Shown here in pieces: positions 33,966 to 47,200 of a DNA stretch of 64,000 nucleotides. Position 1 is the stretch's first letter; the number at the start of each line of letters is the position of its first letter. The DNA is from Eublepharis macularius. Lineage: Eukaryota > Chordata > Lepidosauria > Squamata > Eublepharidae. The notes beneath the pieces were generated by a model. It did no database searches. It was not told the DNA's origin and worked only from the letters and a program-made list of their open reading frames with translations. The translations under genes and the position numbers were made by a program. The DNA is taken from positions 103,525,689 through 103,589,688 of the forward strand of contig NC_072793.1 in the NCBI RefSeq assembly GCF_028583425.1. Reading direction: 5' to 3'.

Positions 33966-34599
33966 AGCTACAGTGGTGCAAAGGGACGTGGTGCCCAATA
34001 AAAAAATTGTCAATAAGCAGTACTTTTTCAAGTGTAAATTGTTTGTACAAGGGAAAAGGGGTGAGTTCTGCCATAAATCTTCCAAGTGTGAATTCTCTCT
34101 GTAAGTGACTATAGCAGAATTAGTAGTTTGCGCTGATTTTTAAAAAGCCTGCAGCAGAGTGTGGGAAGTAAAATCATGTTGGAGAAAAACAGGGAGGGAG
34201 AAAGGGAAAGAAAAGCTAACTAAGGAGTGGGAGAAAATTGTGTTGTAGTAGACTCACAGCAAAGAAAAAGAGAGGGGGGGGGGGAGAGATGGCATTCCAC
34301 AACAGTCCTGCAGACTTCTTATTGCTGAGGAAATTGCTTTTGACAGGACAAGAGACAAATAATAAGGGACTAGGTCCCAGAGGTAAATGAGCACAAGACT
34401 TGTTTTGCTAATGTATACTACCCGCAGGAATCAATATTCATAGGGGAGAGGTGATAGTGTTTGGACTGAAGATGTAAAGGTGCTGGGAAGGGATCCCTCA
34501 CCTGTGAGCAGCTCTAGAATTACGCCACTGTAGTCTGACCCTATGCATGTTCACTTGAAAAACAATTCTACTCGCAGCCTGTTCCTATGCATATTATTT

Positions 34600-34735
34600 A
34601 TCTACTTTATTTTCAGCCCGCCTTTCTCAATGAAACTGAAGGCACAGGATGAGACATCTAATAAGCAATGCAATGGGACTAGGATTACTGAAGTTTGAAA
34701 CAACAAAAATTCTTAAACGTATGTCAAACAGTTCA
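34600..34735 (-). repeat. Interspersed repeat family A, short fragment
   Basis: CAGCCCGCCTTTCTCAATGA and AATAAGCAATGCAATGGGAC match the start of the 3.8 and 35.6 kb copies. Confidence 0.5.
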
Positions 34736-35410
34736 GTGGAAGGAGCAGCAGCAGCAGGAGCTGCAGTGCAGTGGCTAGAGCAGCAGCTCCATGGGACAGG
34801 CTGTGTTTGCTCACGGCAGAGCTCAGAGCAGCTCCAGACCTGGCAGCCAGCAAATTGCTGTCCCAGGTGTGAGAAGGGGGAAGACATGCTTGGGGCATGG
34901 TCCCAGCATTGGTGGGCCTTCGCTTTTCAGGGCACTCATTCTCTCTTTGGGAGATTCCCGGGGCAGGCAGTAGCCACTGCCCTCTCTCCCACTACTGCAG
35001 TGTTTGAGAACAGCATCTCTCCCAAGAAGGGGACCAAATCAGTAGGGGTCAAAGGGCAGTGCATGGGTGCTTACAAGCTTTTCCCTGGGTAAGCAAGGGG
35101 ACTTGGGCCGGATCTGTACCCAGAGATACAACCCAAGGCAAGGGAAGTATGGGTACCTGATCCACGTTCAGATAGTTCCCACTTGCTATCATCCTGTGGT
35201 GCCCCTCCTCCCCTGGTAGTCTTAGGGGGCGAGGGGTCATTGGCTGGCAGGTGGGTCAGCCAATACTAGAGATCCATGATGCATGCTGCACCAAGACTTC
35301 TTCAAGCTGTAATCAATAAAGTTGTGGTCTTTTAAAATCCAGTAGTGGTCTCTGTGTCTTTGTCTTGCTCCTCACCCTCGCCCCTCAAGCTGGCCCCACA
35401 AACACTCCCT
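34736..35410 (+). repeat. Unclassified repeat with polyadenylation-type end
   Basis: A GC-rich stretch with one open frame (34649-35092, 147 codons, low-complexity start rich in Ala/Gln) and, beyond it, GTAATCAATAAAGTTGTGGTC with an AATAAA signal near 35317, followed by a T- and C-rich part. It could be the end of a retroelement or a terminal repeat; the family is not recognised and the frame is not supported as a host gene. Confidence 0.3.
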
Positions 35411-35594
35411 CACTTCTGTAATTCCGCAAACCATGTAAATCAGTGTTGTTTGGGAAGGGATTTTAATAAAGGTAATGAAGTAATAGAGGACTGACTGTAT
35501 GCCCCTATATATATTATGTATTAGCAATCTATTTTATGTACTATTGTGCTCTTACTACATTGTGTTCTACTGTCATTTTATTTTCTGCATAGCT

Positions 35595-36110
35595 TGATAT
35601 TTTAATTTAATTTACTTTATAGTCTGCTTTTCTCTCTGAGACTGAAGGTGGATTACACAGTTTTAGTCAATGTGATCAACAGCTGGGACATTCAATAAAG
35701 ATGCAATAGGTAAATGACTGCAGAAAAATGAAAAGTAGCAGAAATCCAGTACAGAGCTGAAATCAATGCTGAAACAAAACGTAAGCAAATGGCCATGACA
35801 TATTAAACAATGCAGAAACTATCTAGTAGGTGCATATTTAAAGCAATAGACTGTACTCAGTAGTATAGTCTACAGTCCCTATCCCTTTACCAATACATCT
35901 TTCTGAACCATATTCTTTGAACACAGTTCTGTATACTATGGGGGAAAGCCCTCTTGAATAATTCAGTTTTGCATAATTTGCAGACAGCCAGGAGAGCAGG
36001 AGGCTTCCATGACCTCTTCAGGCAAACCATTCTATTAGGGGGGATCTGACCTCTTTGGGCAGACTATTCCGTATGTGGAATCTGATGCTTTTTTCATTTT
36101 TCTAACTTTT
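35595..36110 (-). repeat. Interspersed repeat family A, long copy
   Basis: GTCTGCTTTTCTCTCTGAGA, AATAAAGATGCAATAGGTAA, GAAATCCAGTACAGAGCTGA and CATGACCTCTTCAGGCAAAC follow the same order as in the 3.8 and 7.0 kb copies, making this the best copy for building a consensus. Confidence 0.55.
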
Positions 36111-36519
36111 GTAATCATAGAATCTTAGTCCTATTGCATTGTTGCACACAGGTTAGCAGATTTGTGCAAGTTAATAGATATCTCATGCTATTTGATTGTT
36201 TTACACCATATAATCTGCCTCAAATTTGAGAAAAGCAGATTATAAATCAAGTAAGTAAATGATGATGGGCAGCCCACCCAAATCTGTCTGTCTCAGATCC
36301 TGGTCCACCATGCCATCCTACCCCCTACAACACAGTGGCTCTGAGACTGAGAGAAAAGGAAACTCTATTCCTTTATAATAGAATGCAAAATTGGGAAGAC
36401 ACTCTGTGCTGATGCTTGGGTCAGCTCTATTTCACCTTTGTTCTTTATTAGGTGTTGTTAAAAAGATACAGGTTCTGTATCTAATACTTTCAGGTGGGTA
36501 GAAGTGTTGGCCCACAGTA

Positions 36520-36670
36520 GAAGAGCAAGAATGGAGAGCAGTAGCACCTTAAAGACCAACAGAATTTTCAGGGAATAAGCTTTTGAATATCAAAGGAAAC
36601 TTGACTCTCGAAAAGTTTATGCGCTGGAAATCTTGTTGGTCTTTAAGGTGCTACTGGACTCCAGTCTTAT
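36520..36670. repeat. Repeat family B, inverted pair
   Basis: GCAGTAGCACCTTAAAGACC with AATAAGCTTTTGA on the left faces CTCGAAAAGTTTATGCGCTG and TTGGTCTTTAAGGTGCTACT on the right. The two halves are complementary over most of their length. Confidence 0.65.
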
Positions 36671-38284
36671 TTAATACTGATTGCTAATAGATGATTCTCT
36701 ATGAAATACTTAAAAAAGTGGGTTGGAGGGATCCAGCCATTATTTACAGCTGTATTTGCTGTAAATTTGGTAGCACAGGGAGAGTACTGTGTACTATGGA
36801 TGATATATCTGTTTAAATAATTCAACAGCAGTCTCTGAGGGCCAGAATGTGTGAGACAAGGGCACACTCATTTATTTATTCACGTGCATTCTGCCCATTC
36901 ATGTGTAAAGTAGGTTGTGAAAAAACTGGAAAGTGAAGCATGTTGAGGGAAGGAAGTTAATCCCACCTTATCTCACAGCACTTCTTGAAGCATTTTTTTT
37001 CTGCTTGGCTTTCTTCCAACAGTGGCATCAGACTGGGACAAAATGCTTCAGGCAACAGACCATAGTAAGAAAGGAGGAGGAGGGGGATGGACTTCAGCTC
37101 CCTCTTACCAACAGGTCCCTTTTTCCTATTTAATAAAAACAGTCCTCCACCTCCCCACTTTCCATTGTGGATACTATGATCTGGACAAGGAAGAAGCAAA
37201 AGGAATCTGATTCCACTCTGATCAGAGAAGAGAGAAGTTGGCTGTGCCCATGACCACATCCTAAAGATTCGTTAAAAAATAAAAGAGCCAACCCTCTACA
37301 ATCAAGATTCATTCATTCTGAGTGAAGGCCAGATATTTTAATATGTATGGATTTTGAGAGAAAGTCCCATTGAACTCAGTGAGGTTAACATCCAAGTAAA
37401 TGTGCAAGGCATAGAATTAACACCTTTGTGAAAACAAGCAGGGCTGCATTCCAGCTAGCAAGGGTCATACTCCTCAGCTCAAAGCACAAGTGGGTAGCCA
37501 ACTGGGAATGGCATCTACAGTACTCCCCAAACACCCACTGTTCTGCTTTGGGAGGTATAGGCAGACTTCACAACTCACAAGTGGTTTTTTTCCCCTCTCC
37601 GCATTTCTAAGTGGTCAGACTTGTGAATTACTTTCACAAACTTCTCATCTACAAACGCTGTTGCAGCAGCACACATGGAAATCCCCAACCACAGTGATTG
37701 CTGCAATAAGGCCCTAGAGTGTTTCTTGGTAAGCTACTTTCCTGAATATACTGAATGGCCTGGCTACAATTGGGACTTGCTCTTGTAATCTTGCCCTGCT
37801 GTGTAGATCGCATACACCCTCCCTGAATAAGCAAGGAAACCAGCACCTTTGCTGCAAAAGCACCCTCAAGAGTTGAAATGCCCACCTTCCACTACACTTT
37901 CCCCATCTCCTAAGAAGCACTTGAAGATTTTCAAATGTGACTTCACTGATGTTAGTGAAATAGCAATGGAGGACTGGGGAGTAGGAGAAGGAAAGAGATG
38001 GAGATAGCATTCATCAAGGATTCACACCTGCATAAACCACTTATTCTAGCTATGATCTATTTTTCTCCGGTCCCACGTCTCTCTCCCTCAGCAGTAACTG
38101 TTATATGAACCCAGTCAGCTGCCATTCCTAATCAGGATCTGCCTACAACTCATCCCACACAGATTCAGACTAATTTTGCTTTTCACAGCAATGATGCAAG
38201 CCAGACATACGAGACGCACACAAGCGGCTTGGAGAGGCAGTATATTACACAAGCAAACACCAAGAGAAGCACAGTCCCACAAAA
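36671..38284. other. Region downstream of PPAN, including its 3' UTR
   Basis: No gene is recognised. The PPAN 3' UTR begins at 38284 and runs leftward; no canonical AATAAA on the minus strand was found close by, and ATTAAA occurs only near 37130 and 37340, so the transcript end is unresolved. Confidence 0.35.
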
Positions 38285-41200
38285 CTATGCTGGTCTCTTT
38301 GTCCCTGAACGTCTCTGCTTTCTTAAGGTTCCTTTTCCTTTTGGTGCTTGCTTCCTCTGCATTTTGGACTTGCCCTGCCTCCAGGGCCCCTGAAGCTTTG
38401 AGCCATGCCGTTGCTTAGCACGGTGCTGCCTAGGACTTCTGGCTTGCTTCCGCTTGGTATTCTGTGCTCTCCCTTGCTGCCTCGTGTCCTTCTGTTGCTC
38501 TCTCCCATCAGGAAAGTCTCTCGGATGCCACCCCTGCCTGGGCCGTGGAATCTTCCTGTGCTTCACCTTTGAGCTTATGCTTGCAGGTTCTGGGTTCTGA
38601 TCAACTGTAGAGTGAGAGTATTTACATCTTTTTCTGGGCTTCACGGATTGGCCAAGGCCTCGTTTCCGCTTGGTGCTTTGTGGAAACAGATCTAGAGAGT
38701 GTGGGTTCAACAAGGAGAGCATCAGCAAGGATGGGCAAGCACAAGCACACCTGCACTTACAGCAAGTTGGGTTCCACAAGTGGGTTGCAGCCTAACATCA
38801 CAGGAAGACAGATGGGGATAGATACAAATGGAGAACAGAGTTGCTGTCCCTTTCATCATAGTGCAGATTATGGAATTTAAGTCGAGGCAGCTTGTTAAAT
38901 CACAACATTGACAAGATAGGAAAAAACTGCTCCTGCTAACATTACCACATCTACACAACTCTGATGCCCTCCTAGATTTCCCTTTGCATCTCCGTAGAGA
39001 CCAAAAGAATGCAGACATATATAACTATGAAATTAATCAAGGGTCCCAGGTTAGGGGTAAATATAGGTATTGTAGGAAGGTGAAGGATACTTCTAGGCAG
39101 CGTACGCAAATTAAAAACTATACAATGCGACTACAATAAACATTAGAGGCAAAAACCATCTTGTTTCCACTTTATTCTGCTGTATGTAAAAACCAGGCCA
39201 AAACCAAAAGTTCTGGAATGTTATACTAAGAATTCACCAAAAACTACAAGCAGACCATCCCAATCATATGCCTGGAAAAAAGCACACACATGCACTGTAC
39301 ACCCCCTTCTCTAAGCTGGATGCATCAGAACATAGCTCATGCTCAGCACAACAGTTTTAATGAACGGAATCCCACAGAATGTACCGTGACACCTCCCCCA
39401 CCAAAAATGACTGTGACACTAACCTTCACCAGGTTCTTCTCCCACTTCCTGTCGGTAATATTCTGAGTCATCATCTGATGGCTCGTCTGCGTTCTGGTCC
39501 TCCAGCATCCCAGGATCCTCTGCATCACTGTCACCTCCTTCAGATTGTTTCTTCTTTCTCTTTATTCCTTCCAGGCTCTTCTTCCTGCAGCCCCCAAGCC
39601 AGCGACACTATCAAACTCAGAAGCCAACACTGTCCCCACAACCCCAAGACATGGCTCTTGGCTTTAAGTCTGCTGGGACACAAATTGTGAGGACATCTAA
39701 TTCCTCCTCTTTACCTGTGAGCTTGCCTCTGCTCCTTCTTACGCTCCACATCTGCCTCCTGCTTGCGGCGGCGTTCTGCCTTCTGCAGTAACTTCTCTTC
39801 TTTCCTTGCTAGGGCCTCCTGGATCTCTTTGTCCGTCTTGTGAACTGCAGGTAGGAGTCAGAATTGACAAGACAAGAAATATGTGCGTGCATACATGCAC
39901 GCACGCACGCGCGCGCACACACACACACAGTTGCCTGTCTGAGCCCTCTGTGAAGTGCAATGCCAGTGAGTACAATAAATTTTGAAGAGCAAATAACCAA
40001 CCTCTGCGTTACCCAAAGTAGGGTTTTGATACCAGAGAAAGCACTGAAAAGAGTGCCACAGACCCATTTGTCTCATTAAGTAGATCCACTTCACATCAGC
40101 AGTTGCTTCCCAGAGGCAGCCACTAAGCAGTGGCTAGAATCAAAACTCTGAAAGTAAAGATCTAGCAGGTATAAACATTCCAAAATTACAGGGTGGGTCT
40201 GTACAAGGATTTCTAGGGCTTGTTATACGTAATTTACACAAAACAAAAAATGCTAGTGAGCTTCAAGCTGACTCCCTCTCCCCCACTGACTCTTTCAAGT
40301 CATTGATGTTCTCAGTTTCACTGGGTGCTACAACAACAACAAAAATTAACAATCTTGCTACCAGCAGCACCACCACAAACTTGGGAGGCATCTTTACTTC
40401 TGCAGACTGTAACTTCAACCCCACTGTTAAAGTCTGTATCATATCCATCTTTCTCTTACTCTGTCTCCCCTCTTAAAGTACACATTTCAATCTGTTTTTT
40501 TAATTTAAAAAGGCTGTGTCATGTGCTGACCTGACCCATCTACGCTTTATACCACGTCTACTTACACATTCTGTGACCCATCAGCCATATAGTATGGTTT
40601 GGCCAGATCCTTGACAACTTGCTGCTTTTGCCAGCCTGGGACTGCAGCAAAAACCAAGCTCATGGCGCCACCAGCAGGTTACAAGCGATCTAGAGGGTTA
40701 TGAGTCATGTAAGCCTTATTTACAAAGCCAATTAAAGCCTGGAACACAAGAGACAAGTCAAGGGCCCCTAGCCAGTGGCTGCTGGCTCTTTCCATTCCTT
40801 TCCAACTGCCTGCTCTTAAAAACACATGCAAGAATCTGAGACTTGATATCCCAGACTGCTATGAACAGGTGCCTAAAATGCATGCAAGCCCCTCCAAGAC
40901 AGCCCTGTGTTGCTCCTCTCCCACCTTGTCCTAGTGGTAAGAGAAAAGAGTCCAGTAGCACCTTTAAGACTAACCAACTTTACTTTAGTCTTGAAGGTGC
41001 TACTGGACTCTTTTCTATTTTGCTACTACGGACTAACACAGCTAACTCCTCTGGATCTAGTGCTAAGAGAAATTAAGATTCCTTTTCCATTTAGGCTTCT
41101 TCTCCATTTTCCCAGCTCTAAGGGCTGGGCAAGCTTTCACAGCACAGTTGTTCACAAAGGTAAGGCTCTGCAAACAATTAGAGTCTTTCATCCTTGGTGA

Positions 41201-44200
41201 AAGAGATTTATGTGGTAGAAGGCCCAAGATACTCACTGAAGCTGTGATATAACACACTGCCTTGACCTAAGCCTTCTTCCACCTTGATGAGCTGCAGCTT
41301 CATTCGAGGGCCAATCTGGAGAGGGAGAACAGACACAGAACCAATCAGGGAACAGTAACCCGGGAGACTTCCGGTTTGGCTAATGGTGGGCTGAAGCGGT
41401 CCAGGGAGCTGGACCGTCAAGAGTGACTGTTTTGGGCAGGCCAGGTGCTCAGATCACCGGCTGCCACTTCTCTCCAGGTAGGAGAGGAGCCAGAACGCTA
41501 CAAGTTCCAGAGAGAGCGAGATCTCAGCGGGGGGGAGGGTCCAGGACGATGGATCTCCCACACCGCTTTGAGGTACTCTCGAAGAAGGACGAGCTAACAT
41601 CTCTGCAGCACTCTTTGAGTCGTTGTTCGGCATAAGCCCACCAGGACCCAAGCTTCAGAACCAGATTTGGCTAATGGGTAACGATTGAGGCAGCACGAAA
41701 GACCCAAACGGAACAAATCGAGGTAAAAGAACTTTATTTGGCTTTCGGATTTAAAAAGAGAAGGAACATCTTTACTAAAAATGAAAATTGTGGACTGAGA
41801 TGATAAGACAGGAGCATACTTGTGGTTTGGAGAGAGATAGCTAGCTGTGAGAAAAGGGGAGGAGGTGGAGGAATGGCTGAGTAAACATCGCAAGAAAACG
41901 GAGCAAGAAGAACATCGAGCGGAACTGCCTAGAGAGGCTTGATTTGGAAAACAGGAAGAAGGAAGTAAAGCAGCAAAGAAGTCCCTGAAGAAACAACGCG
42001 AGAAATAGCAGCGAGAAGGCAAGAGGAAGGGGATATTCATCACTTTGAACTACCTTAAAGTTGCCATAGAGACTCTCCGCCCGATATCTGGTGAGATTAA
42101 AATAATATGAATATTTAAAGCAAAAGATAAAGAAGATGTCGGGGGGGGGGGGAGAAACCTAGTGTAAATTTGAAGAGAGGGGAGAAGAAACGTCAGGCTG
42201 CTATGCGATCAGCTATAAAATCGCTGTGAGAAAAAATTGCAGAGGGACATAAAGAATTGATACAACTTATTCGGGAAATGAAAGAAAGTTTAATTAAAAG
42301 CACTAAGGATATATTTAAAACTGTTGTGGAATTGAAAGATGAAGAGCAAGCAACTAGGCAGACAACTCAAGGAGACGAGCAGGTGGCAGAAATTGATTAC
42401 AAAACAGCAGGATGTAAACAACAAAACCGCGAGGGGCGAGGAGAAACGGAGCAGTACTTGCAAGAAGATCTGAATGAAGACGTATCAGCATTTCTAAAGA
42501 ATCAGGTGCAAGGATTAACAACAAGCATGAAAGAGAGAGCCATCCCCAGTTACTTCAAGTGGAAGAAGCTACCAAGTGATAGAAGAATTCAAGTGAAGAA
42601 GAAAGCCGAGAAAAGCAATACGAATACAAGAATCAAGTTACAAGTGGGAGTTACTTAAAAGACTAAGGCCACAGTTTAAAGTCTGAAGAGTTTATTTTTC
42701 ATTTCTTAGAAGTGGGATATGGGGTTTTTAAGGTTAAAAGTCAATTGAAGAATTAGTAAATTAGGTTAAAGTGAATAAGGGAAATGTAATGTATAGTTAA
42801 CTAGGTAATTGATATTAAATACATTTATATATAAAATGGTAGAAGGAATTAAGAGGAAGGCAAAATTGTTAATAGTGTTTTTTTTAATTGTTTGTTTGTA
42901 GAATTGGGATGTATGATGCAAATGAAATGTCGTGAGCTAAATGAAGAAATTAGCAAATTAAGACAAATGGAAAAATTGGGAAATGTAATGGAAAGTTAAC
43001 TATGCAAATTGATACTAAGCAAATCTATATATAATTGTAGATGGAAATAAGAGAAAGGTTAAATTGTTAATTTTAATCTATAGTGTTATTTGGGAAAATA
43101 TTAAACTAAATGTATTTAGATAAAAAAAATGGGAATGATAAATGAATGGTTTGAAGAAATGTATATGAGCAAAAGAAATATGTTCTGATGGCTTTTTAAT
43201 AGCTTATTAATAGTTATAGAATTGTATTAAGTAATGGTAAATTAGGATTTTACCTCTAGTTAGTAGGGATAAAGGAAAAGCAATATAGAACAAATGATAA
43301 GAAAATATGGGACCGTAGTGCTGTCGGGAGTCTGCACAGAAAAGGGGGGAGGGGGAGGGGTTGGGATGCATCTATGGATATAGGGGGGAATGTATTTGTA
43401 AGATATGAATGAATTGTATGTCAACCCATTCAATTAAAATTGTTTTTTTTAAAAAAAAAGGGAACAGTAACCCAGACACACTCTCAAGCACAAAGAAAAA
43501 CTGCCCTAAGAAGTCGGAAATCTTACAGCCAATGTGCTTCCAGAGAGGTGGATCAGAATGTCTGAGATGGCAGCAGCATGAGGATAATTAGTTTTCCACT
43601 CAATCTGCCTAGCCATGTGCTGTAGTTGCTCCATCTACCCCCAGCACTTCATGAGCAAATTCACCCTGTGACTAACCTCAGTGAGGCGTACAGCACTCTG
43701 CTCTGCCTTCATGTTCCCACGGCCTGCGTAAGCCTGGGGCAGCTCTGTAATGTTGTGACTGCCGTCCTGCTCAGCTTCACTCTCAGAGAGGGCAACATCT
43801 CTATGCAATGAGGAGGGAAGAAAAATATGATCAGTCTTTTCAGAACACTTGTAATATGAATGAGACATCATATATAACATAGACCTAGAGACACATGCCT
43901 CATGCTTGAAGTAGAAGGACAGAAAAGGGGTGGGGAAAGCAAGAATGGGCAGAGAGAGGGAGGGAGGGAGGGAGGGAGGGAGGGAGAGAGAGAGAGAGAG
44001 AGAGTTTCAGAAGAACAGAATAAGGGAGCCAAAATAAGGAGGAACAGGATTATGGAACAGAGCACAAGGCACTCCCCTTCTGGAAATCACTGCCCCACAT
44101 GGCCTAATGAGAAAAGCCCATCCTCACTTGAGTACCCAGGAGGAACATGTCCTCAACTCAGAGCAGATTTCTTACTTGACCAGCAGCTCACTGATGTCCT

Positions 44201-47200
44201 GGAGGCGGCTCATGTTGGGAAACTTCTCCTGCAGGAACTTCTTCAACCCTTTGCTCATCCCTACAGGCACCACTTTCAAACTGCTGCAAAACACCAGAAG
44301 TGGGAAGGGTGATTGCGAAGATTCAGGCAGGCAGGCAGGAATGTCACTGCTACTGGGAATGAAGGAGCCCTGGAGTACAGCAGATGTTTTGCATCCCTGA
44401 GCTCCCAAATTCAACCCCATCCGCCTCCAGGATCTCAGGTAACAGTCTGAGACCCTCGACAGCTACTGTCTGTGATGAGGAAGATTTCTGTCAGTCCGTA
44501 CTGGACAAGATGGGCCAATGGACCAACTCAGTACACGACAGCTTCATAAGAAACTGTCTGTGCAAGAGAAGATGACTGTGGGTACAGGAGATGTTTTTAG
44601 CTCCTTGCCTCCTTCCCTCATTGGTGATATCCCTCTTGATCCTATGCTAGCAGAAGTTACTTTTATACTGTCTTCTTAAAATAAAGTTGGTCTTCCATGT
44701 CCTGCTAATGGCAAGGAACAATCTAGGAATTTGTGTGGTGGTGTGTAAGAGTACAATATCTTTAATCTTGGCTTCACCTTATTAAACACCCCAAACTTGA
44801 CAGTTTTATCACTGCCTCTAGACCCTGTTTGTTGTACTAGAAAGAGAAGCTAGATCGATGAACTTCTCAGATTTCAAGAAACCCAAAAGTAAAATAAACA
44901 AGCTGCCTCCCAATTCCAATTACTTGGATGCATCAGAGCGTTTACTTCAGAATAAAATCAGAGAGTCATCAGCAGACTATACTCTCATCATTTGCATCCA
45001 GCTCATCACGAGGATGGGAATTTTCCTCTTCTTGTGCACACGGACAGTGATTTATATGCAGTAGAGCAGTGGACACAGTTCAGAACTTAAAACTGGGTTC
45101 AAGTCACCATACAACCCCTGGGGTGACCAGAGCCTAAACGAGCTTGCAGATCTGTTCTGAGAATAAATGGAATAATCTGCTCTACCCTTAAGATGGACAA
45201 CTTTCCTCTCAACAAGACAATATGCAATGCATTTCTACAAGCAAAAAAACACACATTTAAAACGTATAATACAGGTGAACTGCTGTGGTTAGAAAGATAA
45301 GAGTGAAATTTGGGAGCCCTGGGTTCAAATCTTGACTCAGCCAGGAAGCTCAGAGTGACCTTAGACCACTGTACATGCACGTGCGCGCGCACACACACAC
45401 ACACGTGTCTGTCTATCTTCCTTCCTCTCCACCATATATAGCACCTGAGTTCCTTACAGGAAGGGTGAGACAACAATGTGATAGACTAGTGGTCTGTCAG
45501 CAGTGAATTGCTGGCCCATCAGCCAGTTTAAACATCACTTGCAGAAGTGGCCTTACACGTTGTCTGACCCTCCCTCATCTCCCAGACACACACCTTTCGA
45601 CCCATCAGCAGAACTTCACAAAAACTTACTAGTGACGAAATTCAAGGGTCTGGGTATCTGGGTCAAAGCTGATCAGTACACAGCGCTTGATGGCATTCAG
45701 ATTAACCTGGGGGAGAAGCAAGTTACAGCATAAGAACCAAGATGCATAAGAGGTAGCAGATCCTTCACTTAACTAGCATTTTAGGCAGTCTGTCTGAAGT
45801 GAGGATTCCTCCCACACCTCCTAGAGTAAAAGGGATATTCTAATCCAAATCAATAAGCAGAACAGAATCAGGTCAGACTCACTTTCAATCAAATGTATAA
45901 ATAGCCCAGGCCAGGGTGCCATCGACAAGACAAGATCTAAATCTCTCTCACATACATACAAACACATATGTGCACCTGGCTGCTCAGCCAAGGCAAAAAG
46001 AGTTGCACTCCTGAATATTAAGGTGCTGAAGAGATCAGAGTTTAAATCCCTGCTCAGTTATGCCGCTCTCCGAGTGACCTTGTGTCTAGTTCCTACTGAG
46101 TGGAGAACCTTCATCTTGACTGCGCCATTTCAGACTGCACTGTCCTTCAGACAAAAAGGTTTCTTCCTTATAAAAAACGTGCATGTTTAAGCTTAACCTC
46201 TTCCCCAACACACATTTTCTATATGTAGAGAGGTTTTTTTAAATGAAAAAGGATTTGGCCACAGTCTGAAGTTGCATGACCTAGACCACAGATTTACTAC
46301 TTCAGTCAGAGCTAAGCTACACTGTTTCTGCCTCATCTACCTCAACAAGTCTATTTCAAAGACAACACGGGATAACCTTGGCTCCTTCAGGGAAGGGCAG
46401 GATGCAACTGCGGTAAACACACATTTTCTTGACATAACAGGGCACAGTTGGGTGCACACAACACAGAATTCAAAGCCCAGAGAAACTTGAGCAGCAAAAT
46501 ACAGCCAATATCTTGGTTCTCCATAATCTTCAGGCTAGAACACACTCACCCTATGGACATTGATAGAAGGAAACATGTTCTGGAACATGGTAGCCATGAC
46601 CTTGATGTGCATGCCTTGAAGGCCAAAGTTGTTGAGTATCAGGAGCGGGTGGTGGGTGAACTGCTGCTCATGCATCCGGTGCCGCTTCAGGGATGACACA
46701 ACATCCTTGATGAGTGAATACTGAAGACAAGGAGCAGAATGGAGGAGTAAGGCAGTGGCAGCAAAGGAAAGGAGCTCCTGCACTGCTGCTGAGAAACAGA
46801 CATCACAGGCCTGTGAACCCTGAAACCCAAAAGTCTCTTATCATAAGGGACTCAGTCAAGGCTGTAATACAAATCATGGTTCTGAAGGAGCACAGAATGT
46901 TGTGCTTGGCAGGGTTTAGCTTCCTGAACAGCTCAACTTTGATATATGAAAAAAGCACGCATTTCTGGCTCCTATGCCAGATAAGCTTGAAAATGGGGAA
47001 AATGCCTGCTGCTATCTTAGAAGCCCGGTGAGTTGGGTGACTGAATATGATTCCTAGTGATCCCTGGAAAAGCCACTATAATGTATGCAAAATAAAATAA
47101 ATTGTACAACACTGCTATATTTGCACATTTTTATAGACTGAAGAATTCTGTTTTTCTTAGTACAGACTTTGAGATTGTGTTAATAAACATTTGCGCTTGG

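Noticed and set aside
34649-35092. 147-codon plus-strand frame as a gene
   Set aside because: It begins inside an interspersed repeat, has a low-complexity start and no recognised domain, and is followed by a repeat-like polyadenylation end.
42257-42658. 133-codon plus-strand frame as a PPAN-antisense gene
   Set aside because: It lies within the L1-type insertion bounded by a target duplication and reads like an L1 ORF1 start.
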